Shown here: piece by piece, positions 1-4,839 of the stretch
How the letters are laid out: each line of letters starts with the position of its first letter
Numbering within the stretch: position 1 is the first letter of the stretch
Assembly: GCA_910586875.1 (NCBI GenBank)
Contig: CAJUJI010000147.1
Span: forward strand, 1 to 6,635
DNA: 6,635 nucleotides
Reading direction: 5' to 3'
Source of the DNA: an uncultured Anaerotruncus sp.
Lineage (GTDB): Bacteria > Bacillota > Clostridia > Oscillospirales > Ruminococcaceae
Position numbers and translations under genes: made by a program
The notes under the pieces: generated by a model
What the model was told of the DNA's origin: nothing
Databases searched by the model: none
What the model saw: the letters and a program-made list of their open reading frames with translations, nothing else

Positions 1-105
1 CTTGCACGCGCAAGAAAGTGACAACGCGCCCCTATCGCGCCGCAGCGCGATAAACCCCGCCGCGCGCAGCGTGGCAAAAGCCTGTGCCAACCCCCAGGGT
101 AAAAA
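1..105. other. Spacer after the sugar transferase gene, no supported gene
   Basis: This stretch follows the stop codon of the priming sugar transferase and reaches the window edge. It contains a perfect inverted repeat at 33-52 (TATCGCGC, loop CGCA, GCGCGATA), a weaker 5-bp one at 72-89, and a 5-bp one at 1-14. None is followed by a T-run on the minus strand, so a standard intrinsic terminator is not visible. The minus-strand frame is open from a TTG at 90 to the edge, and the plus-strand frame beginning at base 2 is open up to a TAA at 107-109. Either could be the edge of a neighbouring gene, but neither can be judged at about 30 codons. Confidence 0.5.
33..52. repeat. Perfect 8-bp inverted repeat (hairpin)
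   Basis: The arms TATCGCGC and GCGCGATA are perfect complements around a CGCA loop. The structure lies about 55 bases beyond the stop of the minus-strand transferase gene. It could stabilise the 3' end of the exopolysaccharide transcript or act as an incomplete terminator, but there is no U-tract behind the stem on the minus strand, so termination is only a guess. Confidence 0.5.
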
Positions 106-1512
106 TTAAAGATCCTCAGAGGAGTTATAAATCCCGGTGACAAGGGTCATCAAAAGAATTTTAACATCAAACAGAAACGACCAATTTTCAATATAAAAAA
201 TATCGCACTTGATGCGCTCGACAATCGAGGTATCCCCGCGCCAGCCGTTCACCTGTGCCCAACCGGTGATCCCAGGCCGCACCAGATGCTTGAGCATATA
301 CAGCGGCACCTCCTCGCGGAACTTTTCCACAAAGAACGGACGCTCCGGCCGCGGTCCTACCAGGCTCATGTCGCCCTTGAGCACATTGAACAGCTGCGGC
401 AGCTCGTCGATGCTCAGCTTGCGAATGAGTGCGCCAAATCGCGTGCGCCGGTCGTCCTTGCGGTTGCCCCAGGTGGTCATGTCATTGTTGTCTTCGGTGC
501 GCATCGACCGAAATTTATACATCGTGAATTCTTTTTTGTTGCGTCCAATCCGCTGCTGCTTATAAATGACCGGCCCCGGCGAGCTGAGCTTGATACACAG
601 CGCAGTGATCCCCAGCAGCGGCGAGATCGCCAGCAACCCCAGCGCGCTTGCCACAATATCAAACCCGCGCTTGAGAAAGCTGTTTAAAAAGTTATCCAGC
701 GGCACATGCCGAATATTGATCAGCGGAATGCCCTCCACCTCGTCTATGTAGGGGCGAGCGGGCAGATATTTGGTGTAAAACGGCAGCAAGCTGGATTTGA
801 TCCCCGCCTTTTCACACGCCTCGATAATTTCACCCAGCAGCGGAAACTCGTCGTAATCCAGCGAGATGACAACCTCGTCAACCCGACCTGATTCCAGCCA
901 ATGTTCCAGCCTCGAAAGCGTTCCGTGATATTTGATTTTACGCTCTCCGACCTTGCCCACCTTGTCGCTGAGATAGCCGATGATGTGATAACCAAAGTTG
1001 CGGTTTGCGGAAATTTTGTCGTAAAATTCGCCTGACGCCTCGTTCCAGCCGACCAACAGCAGATACTTGAGATTGCGTCCGCGGCGGCGCAGCGCGCGCA
1101 GCAGCAGCCGGATACAGATACGCATGGAGGAGGTGAACAGGATGTTAAAAATACCAAAAAAGCCCAGCGCCAGCCGCGAGGCGTTGACCTCGCGCAGAAA
1201 AAAGCTGAGCAGAAATGCAAAGCTGAGCCCGATAAAATTTGCGCCAATGACCTTTTCGGTCTCGCTGATCAGCGACTTGAACCGGAAGGTATCGTATAGG
1301 TTAAACTGATGGTAAAGCAGCAGATAGACCGGCGCCAGCACCAGCAGCAATCGCAGGTAATAGTCTAGCTCCAATTTCCAGGCACTGCTGCCAAACAGCC
1401 ACCCGAACACGGCGAAACGCGCATAATAAGCCAACACCATCGAAAGCGCGCACAGCGCCAAATCGCCCAGCTTGAGCAGCAAATTTAGCAGCTTCTGATT
1501 TTCCTTAATCAT
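106..1512 (-). CDS. Polyprenyl-phosphate sugar-phosphate transferase (exopolysaccharide priming enzyme, WcaJ/WbaP-like)
   Basis: Integral membrane phosphoglycosyltransferase that moves a sugar-1-phosphate from a UDP-sugar to undecaprenyl phosphate, the first step in building a lipid-linked repeat unit. The start is set at the ATG at 1512 (468 aa). It forms an ATGA overlap with the upstream gene and has GGAG nine bases ahead; the in-frame TTG at 1527 lacks such support. The N-terminus has about four hydrophobic segments (residues 10-135), then a Rossmann-like central region (about 148-270). The C-terminal catalytic domain opens with KRGFDIV (281-287) and a membrane segment. It continues with SPGPVIYKQQRIGR, YKFRSMRTED (332-341), LSIDELPQLFNVLKGDMSLVGPRPE and RPGITGWAQVNGWRGD, all family hallmarks. 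Length and motif order fit the full-length polyisoprenyl-phosphate hexose-1-phosphate transferase family (TIGR03025/TIGR03023 type, bacterial sugar transferase domain). Glucose or galactose specificity cannot be read from the sequence. No defects are seen. Confidence 0.95.
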   Translation of the reverse strand: MIKENQKLLNLLLKLGDLALCALSMVLAYYARFAVFGWLFGSSAWKLELDYYLRLLLVLAPVYLLLYHQFNLYDTFRFKSLISETEKVIGANFIGLSFAFLLSFFLREVNASRLALGFFGIFNILFTSSMRICIRLLLRALRRRGRNLKYLLLVGWNEASGEFYDKISANRNFGYHIIGYLSDKVGKVGERKIKYHGTLSRLEHWLESGRVDEVVISLDYDEFPLLGEIIEACEKAGIKSSLLPFYTKYLPARPYIDEVEGIPLINIRHVPLDNFLNSFLKRGFDIVASALGLLAISPLLGITALCIKLSSPGPVIYKQQRIGRNKKEFTMYKFRSMRTEDNNDMTTWGNRKDDRRTRFGALIRKLSIDELPQLFNVLKGDMSLVGPRPERPFFVEKFREEVPLYMLKHLVRPGITGWAQVNGWRGDTSIVERIKCDIFYIENWSFLFDVKILLMTLVTGIYNSSEDL

Positions 1513-1525
1513 GCGCCTGCGCTCC
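1509..1525 (-). promoter_or_regulatory. ATGA start/stop overlap with ribosome binding site
   Basis: The TGA stop of the EpsG-like gene (1511-1509) overlaps the ATG of the transferase (1512-1510). A GGAG at 1525-1522 lies inside the upstream coding sequence, nine bases before the ATG. This arrangement usually gives translational coupling and decides the transferase start. Confidence 0.8.
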
Positions 1526-2693
1526 AAAGGGTCACATAAGGCACCAGCCCCAGCGTATTTGCGGACAGCAAAAATGCCAGATACAGCATACAGCCGCCCA
1601 TCACCAGCCCCAGTGCCGCGTTGTACAGTCCGGCATCCTCCTGGTAGCGCTTGCGCAGCGCCGCGGCACGCTGGCGCTCCTGTGGCTTATCGCTTTCCGA
1701 GAGCCGCCCCAAAATCTCCAACTGTTGCGCGGTCGGCTTCATGCTCTGGAAGATTTCCGGCAACAGCAGCAACAAAACCGGCAGGAACATCAGTGCCAAC
1801 CGTTGGAACACGAAGTTTTTTGCCGCCAGCACAAACAGCGCCGCCGCATAGGTGTATAGATTCAGCAGCACGATATTTTCCGGCTTCCGCTCGAGCAGCT
1901 TACCCCGCATCAGGAATGCCAGAATAAAGAAGATCAGCGGTACAAAGATGGTGTTGAAGCTGCGTCCCTGCATGAAGTAGGTGCCTGGCTTATACATTGC
2001 AAAGCGCTCGACATGGTCGGTAAACCAGCCGATGATTGGCTCGGAGAACAACAGCAAAAACAGGGTGCCGCCCGCATACAGCGGCAGAGTGATTTTGTTC
2101 ATCGGCCAATTGGCCACAAAGTAGACCGGCAAAAATACCAGTAAGCTATTGTGACAGATGCCGGCCAGTAAAATCAACGCAAAATAGGGGAGGGGCTTTT
2201 TACGCTGCAAGAAGGGGATCGCGAACATTGCCACCGAGATACCCAGCTCTTGGCGCAGGGTGCACATCGAGTAGCCGAAAAAGCCGCAGCTCGCATAAAT
2301 AAACACGCTCAGCCACACCGAGGAGGAATAGCGCGCAACAAATGCCATACGCAGCAGAATGATCAGCGCCGAAACCACCCCGGCGAGAATAACAGGGTTG
2401 CGGGTGAATAGCGAGACCGCATAATTGAGCAGTCCGTAAACCGGCTCTTTCCAATAGAGGTTTTCGCGGGTGAATAACCAGGAAAAATCCTTCTCGCAGA
2501 CGGTGAGGAAATAATTTTTATAAACCCATTCATAGTCCAGCCCCACAGTGGTGTTGCGTATCAGCGCCATTATGACCATCGCCGCGGTCATAACCGCCAA
2601 AAACAGCAGCTCCCTTTTGCGTGAGGGCTTGCGCTCGCAAAAGAGATAGCCACCAACACCGGCAGCAAGCGCAAGAATCACATAGGGTGCCAT
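1509..2693 (-). CDS. EpsG-like polytopic membrane protein, probable exopolysaccharide polymerase
   Basis: Predicted 394-aa membrane protein with about ten or more hydrophobic segments. Features typical of the EpsG family (Wzy-like polymerases) are RNTTVGLDYEWVY after the second segment (residues 46-58), the TLRQELG motif (145-151) at a loop edge, and AGICHNSLLVFLP with a conserved-type His (181). These families join lipid-linked repeat units outside the membrane. The start is the ATG at 2693; an in-frame GTG at 2702 is the alternative. Upstream in-frame codons back to 2795 are excluded because the promoter lies at 2734-2762, inside that extension. The ribosome binding site is modest (AAAGAGAG, eight bases ahead). 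A charged, probably helical cytoplasmic loop (about 319-353, rich in K, R, E and Q) precedes the last membrane segment. The gene overlaps the priming transferase by four bases, so the two are co-transcribed and probably translationally coupled. The polymerase role is inferred from family and context. Confidence 0.83.
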   Translation of the reverse strand: MAPYVILALAAGVGGYLFCERKPSRKRELLFLAVMTAAMVIMALIRNTTVGLDYEWVYKNYFLTVCEKDFSWLFTRENLYWKEPVYGLLNYAVSLFTRNPVILAGVVSALIILLRMAFVARYSSSVWLSVFIYASCGFFGYSMCTLRQELGISVAMFAIPFLQRKKPLPYFALILLAGICHNSLLVFLPVYFVANWPMNKITLPLYAGGTLFLLLFSEPIIGWFTDHVERFAMYKPGTYFMQGRSFNTIFVPLIFFILAFLMRGKLLERKPENIVLLNLYTYAAALFVLAAKNFVFQRLALMFLPVLLLLLPEIFQSMKPTAQQLEILGRLSESDKPQERQRAAALRKRYQEDAGLYNAALGLVMGGCMLYLAFLLSANTLGLVPYVTLWSAGA

Positions 2694-2710
2694 CCAATTC
2701 ACTCTCTTTC

Positions 2711-2728
2711 TGCCGCCAGATGGCGGCA
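2711..2728. promoter_or_regulatory. Palindrome at the start of the exopolysaccharide transcript
   Basis: The arms TGCCGCCA and TGGCGGCA are perfect complements separated by two bases. The palindrome starts 5 bases downstream of the -10 element, so the expected transcription start (about 2727-2729) falls on its outer edge and the mRNA would begin with a stem-loop. It ends a few bases before the ribosome binding site. It could be a 5' stabilising stem or an operator for a dimeric regulator. A third partial half-site, ATGGCGG (2742-2748), lies in the promoter spacer 22 bp from the matching half (2720-2726). Function is inferred. Confidence 0.55.
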
Positions 2729-2733
2729 CGATT

Positions 2734-2762
2734 ATTCTATCATGGCGGACCGGCGCTGTCAA
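2734..2762 (-). promoter_or_regulatory. Sigma-A-type promoter of the exopolysaccharide gene pair
   Basis: On the minus strand TTGACA (2762-2757) is followed after exactly 17 bases by TAGAAT (2739-2734). The -35 matches consensus perfectly, the -10 matches at five of six positions, and the spacing is ideal. The expected start near 2727-2729 leaves a leader of about 34 bases before the ATG at 2693. The position rules out the longer upstream start of the EpsG-like gene. Such a strong core promoter suggests either high expression or control by a repressor. Confidence 0.85.
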
Positions 2763-2825
2763 ATTTTCCCGCAATGTGTGAAAATGCGCCCCCAAAAGGG
2801 TGCACAGGGCGTCCTAACAATTGAC

Positions 2826-2855
2826 AGGGCCCGCTTGAGTAATTTAAGCTGCCCT
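2826..2855. repeat. Imperfect stem-loop
   Basis: AGGGC (2826-2830) pairs with GCCCT (2851-2855), and inside it GCTT (2833-2836) pairs with AAGC (2846-2849), giving an imperfect long hairpin with an AT-rich loop. It lies between the exopolysaccharide promoter and repeat copy A, downstream of cls on the minus strand. No run of T follows, so no function is assigned. Confidence 0.35.
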
Positions 2856-2858
2856 ACG

Positions 2859-2920
2859 GCCAAAGGCGCCGCCTTTGGAATCCGCAGCCTTTACAAAGGC
2901 TGGCGAAACTTTTGGTATAA
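2859..2920 (+). repeat. Dual-hairpin intergenic repeat, copy A
   Basis: A 62-bp sequence matches the reverse complement of 6574-6635 at 60 positions. It contains two tandem hairpins: 2860-2878 (CCAAAGGC, loop GCC, GCCTTTGG) and 2885-2902 (CAGCCTTT, loop AC, AAAGGCTG). One of the two differences from copy B falls in the loop of the first hairpin and the other lies outside both stems, so all pairing is kept. The copy sits in the 3' spacer of cls, immediately before the GC-rich hairpin at 2923-2937. It resembles a dispersed REP- or MITE-like element; neither open frame across it looks like protein. Confidence 0.85.
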
Positions 2921-2922
2921 TT

Positions 2923-2937
2923 CGCCGCGTAGCGGCG
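2923..2937 (-). terminator. GC-rich hairpin behind cls, possible weak terminator
   Basis: CGCCGC (2923-2928), loop GTA, GCGGCG (2932-2937) forms a perfect 6-bp GC stem starting six bases beyond the TAG stop of cls (2946-2944). On the minus strand the stem is followed by AATTATACC rather than a T-run, so it is not a textbook intrinsic terminator. Together with the two hairpins of repeat copy A just behind it, it probably blocks exonucleases or slows polymerase. That role is an inference. Confidence 0.4.
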
Positions 2938-2943
2938 GCACAG

Positions 2944-4485
2944 CTACATAAAAGGCGCAAACACCCGCAAAACCTCCTGAAACAGCCGGACCAGCGGCCC
3001 GTTGCTGCAATCGCTGAGCAGAATCTGCTGGCAGCGTGTGAGCGTTTGCAGGTAATCCTCTTTAATTTGCATCACCGAGCGGGTTTTATACAGCCAAACC
3101 CCGCACTCAAAATGCAAATACAGGCTGCGAAAATCCAAGTTTGTAGTGCCCACCGTCGCGACCTTATCATCTGATACAAAGGTTTTCGCGTGCAGGAACC
3201 CCTCGGTATATTCGTAAATTTTTACCCCTGCACGCAGCAGTTCCCGGTAATAGGAGCGGGTGGTCATATGCACCAGCCATTTGTCCCAGCGGTGCGGCGT
3301 GACAATCCGCACATCAATGCCGCTTTTTGCCGCCAGCGTCAGCGCGGAGGTCATGCTGTCGTCGATGATCACATAGGGCGAGTTGATATAAATATAGCTT
3401 TTTGCATTGTTAATGATCTGTAAATAAACGTGTTCCCCCACATTTTCCGAGTCTATCGGGCTATCCGCATAAGGCTGCACCAGCCCGTCGGATTCCACCG
3501 CACAGGCCCGCTCACGCCATGGATAAAACTGTTCGTAATCCTCCTGAAGATTGCAGCACAGCCCCCACATCTGCAAAAACATCAGCGTAAAGCTCCAGGC
3601 CGCCTGTCCGCGCACCAAAATAGCCGCGTCCTTCCAATGCCCAAACCGTTCGATTGCATTGATATACTCGTCTGCCAGGTTGATGCCGCCGGTAAATGCG
3701 ACCTCGCCGTCAATCACCGCGATCTTTCGGTGGTCGCGGTTGTTTTGCAGGCTGGTCAGCGCCGGACGAAAGGGGTTGAATACAACGCATTTGATGCCCA
3801 GCTTTTCCAGCGTTTTCGGGTAGTCCTCCGGCAGCCGCAGAAAGCAGCCCAAATCGTCATAAATCAGCCGCACATCCAGCCCCAGCGCGGCCTTTTCGAT
3901 CAGGATATCCAGCACCGTACCCCACATGACCCCATCGTTGATGATGAAATATTCCAGAAAAATATAGTGCTGCGCCTGTTTAAGCTCCTGACAGAGCCGC
4001 TGGAACTTGCGTTCTCCGGGGGTTAGATATTCGGTTTGGGTGTTGGCGCAGACCGGAAAGCCCGCGTACTCCTGAAGATACCACATCTGCGGCAGGCACT
4101 CAGGCGCCTGCTGTGCGGCCTGGCCCAGCGCGCCGCGGCTGTCAAAGAACAGCGGGCGTGCGGTTTGCTCGATCGTTTGAAGCTGGCGGCAGAACACGTG
4201 CGCCGAGTTCGAGCGCCGGAACAGCAGATAAAACAGCCCGCCGAATACCGGAAAGGTTAAAATCAGCATGACCCAGGTCAGCTTATAGGCGGCCTTTTCG
4301 CGCTTCATGAGGATATACAGCACAACAAAACCGCTGACCACCCGCAGCAAAATTGCCAAAGGTGCAGAATAGGCGCTTACTCCCCAGACGGTGTACAGAA
4401 TGACCGCTAATTGCAGCAGGATGAGCAGTCCTACAAAGACCCGCCGGCGGAATAAGCGCCGCAGCCACTTTTTTTTCAAACCCAT
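2944..4485 (-). CDS. cls: Cardiolipin synthase (phospholipase D superfamily)
   Basis: Membrane enzyme of 513 aa that condenses two phosphatidylglycerol molecules into cardiolipin and glycerol. It has a basic N-terminus (KKKWLRRLFRRR) and three hydrophobic segments (about 15-36, 42-62 and 70-90), then two phospholipase D domains. The first catalytic motif is H252-R-K254 with D259 followed by GGINL. The second is H432-A-K434 with D439 followed by GTTNLD (446-451). Both have the full HxKxxxxD pattern, and length and layout fit bacterial ClsA-type enzymes. The ribosome binding site AAAAGGAG (4496-4489) ends only three bases before the ATG. A TTG two codons inside (4479-4477) would have a nine-base gap, so the true start may be two residues later. 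The gene lies 354 bp behind the beta-CASP gene on the same strand, and no convincing promoter of its own was found in that gap. It appears intact. Confidence 0.95.
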   Translation of the reverse strand: MGLKKKWLRRLFRRRVFVGLLILLQLAVILYTVWGVSAYSAPLAILLRVVSGFVVLYILMKREKAAYKLTWVMLILTFPVFGGLFYLLFRRSNSAHVFCRQLQTIEQTARPLFFDSRGALGQAAQQAPECLPQMWYLQEYAGFPVCANTQTEYLTPGERKFQRLCQELKQAQHYIFLEYFIINDGVMWGTVLDILIEKAALGLDVRLIYDDLGCFLRLPEDYPKTLEKLGIKCVVFNPFRPALTSLQNNRDHRKIAVIDGEVAFTGGINLADEYINAIERFGHWKDAAILVRGQAAWSFTLMFLQMWGLCCNLQEDYEQFYPWRERACAVESDGLVQPYADSPIDSENVGEHVYLQIINNAKSYIYINSPYVIIDDSMTSALTLAAKSGIDVRIVTPHRWDKWLVHMTTRSYYRELLRAGVKIYEYTEGFLHAKTFVSDDKVATVGTTNLDFRSLYLHFECGVWLYKTRSVMQIKEDYLQTLTRCQQILLSDCSNGPLVRLFQEVLRVFAPFM

Positions 4486-4542
4486 TCGCTCCTTTTGATG
4501 TTTCGCCTAGATGCGCCTGCGCACGGCCGATGCAGACCTCTT

Positions 4543-4559
4543 TGCCGCCTGCGGCGGCA
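4543..4559. repeat. Inverted repeat, 7-bp GC-rich stem
   Basis: TGCCGCC and GGCGGCA pair perfectly around a TGC loop, about 60 bases upstream of the cls start on the minus strand. There is no T-run on either side. It would fold in the cls leader RNA if transcription comes through from the beta-CASP gene. Confidence 0.45.
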
Positions 4560-4606
4560 GGCCGCCCCTGGCAGGGTAACGTGATCCCGAGACGATCCAG
4601 ACCAAA

Positions 4607-4621
4607 GAAGCAAGTTGCTTC
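4607..4621. repeat. Inverted repeat, 7-bp stem
   Basis: GAAGCAA and TTGCTTC are perfect complements around a single G. This is a near-continuous palindrome, so a DNA-level site (dimer binding) or a cruciform-like repeat element is more natural than a tight RNA hairpin. No further evidence of function. Confidence 0.4.
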
Positions 4622-4682
4622 TGTCAGCAGGGGAAGTCCCTTGCGGCCGTTAGGACGCAGCACTTTGCCAGAGGGCCACAAA

Positions 4683-4701
4683 GGGGGAGCAATGCTCCCC
4701 C
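4683..4701 (-). terminator. Strong GC hairpin, possible terminator of the beta-CASP gene
   Basis: GGGGGAGC and GCTCCCCC form a perfect 8-bp stem with a three-base loop, about 140 bases beyond the stop of the beta-CASP gene. On the minus strand the stem is followed by TTTGTGG, a very short T-run, so it is at best a weak intrinsic terminator. On the plus strand it is followed by GAATG, which does not fit. It may instead be one stem of a dispersed intergenic repeat. Confidence 0.35.
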
Positions 4702-4743
4702 GAATGTGCTTGTGAGCCGTAGCGAACGTTTTGGAGCGCAACC

Positions 4744-4760
4744 GCCGCATCGGATGCGGC
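4744..4760. repeat. Inverted repeat, 8-bp stem
   Basis: GCCGCATC and GATGCGGC are perfect complements around a single G. It lies about 80 bases beyond the stop of the beta-CASP gene. Neither strand has a T-run behind it. The one-base centre favours a symmetrical DNA site or a repeat-element end over a terminator. Confidence 0.45.
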
Positions 4761-4839
4761 AATAAAGCCTACGCCAAGCAGCGGAACATAAGCCCTATTG
4801 ATAGTCTGCCCCGCAGGAAAATATTTAAACCTCGCAGTT

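Larger units (their letters stand above)
4486..4839. other. Hairpin-rich gene-free spacer between the beta-CASP gene and cls
   Basis: No believable gene lies here; open frames across the spacer either run into the flanking genes in the wrong frame or have low-complexity, non-protein-like composition. It holds at least five short perfect inverted repeats: 4512-4523 (TGCGC, CT, GCGCA), 4543-4559 (TGCCGCC, TGC, GGCGGCA), 4607-4621 (GAAGCAA, G, TTGCTTC), 4683-4701 (GGGGGAGC, AAT, GCTCCCCC) and 4744-4760 (GCCGCATC, G, GATGCGGC). The density of palindromes suggests a mosaic of dispersed intergenic repeats or a structured transcript. I could not find a -35/-10 pair for cls in it. Confidence 0.65.

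Noticed and set aside
1513..1527. TTG start five codons upstream for the sugar transferase
   Set aside because: The ATG at 1512 has the ATGA overlap and a GGAG at a good distance; in the longer version the GGAG would itself be coding.
2694..2795. Longer N-terminus of the EpsG-like protein, starting at 2795
   Set aside because: The promoter at 2734-2762 and the palindrome at 2711-2728 lie inside this extension, and the extra residues are not hydrophobic or family-like.
2821..2849. Plus-strand TTGACA as a promoter
   Set aside because: No acceptable -10 lies 16-18 bases on, and no plus-strand gene follows. It is probably chance.
2916..2921. Plus-strand TATAAT at the edge of repeat copy A
   Set aside because: No -35-like hexamer lies 16-18 bases upstream, and copy B has TATAAC instead. 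It would only drive antisense RNA into cls, so it was not called.
3430..4026. Plus-strand 198-codon open frame
   Set aside because: It lies wholly antisense to cls, between and across its phospholipase D motifs, and shows only shadow composition.
4283..4762. Minus-strand 159-codon open frame covering the spacer and the start of cls
   Set aside because: It overlaps cls by about 200 bases in another frame, has no convincing ribosome binding site, and its composition is not protein-like. It looks like a false ORF made by repeat-type spacer sequence.
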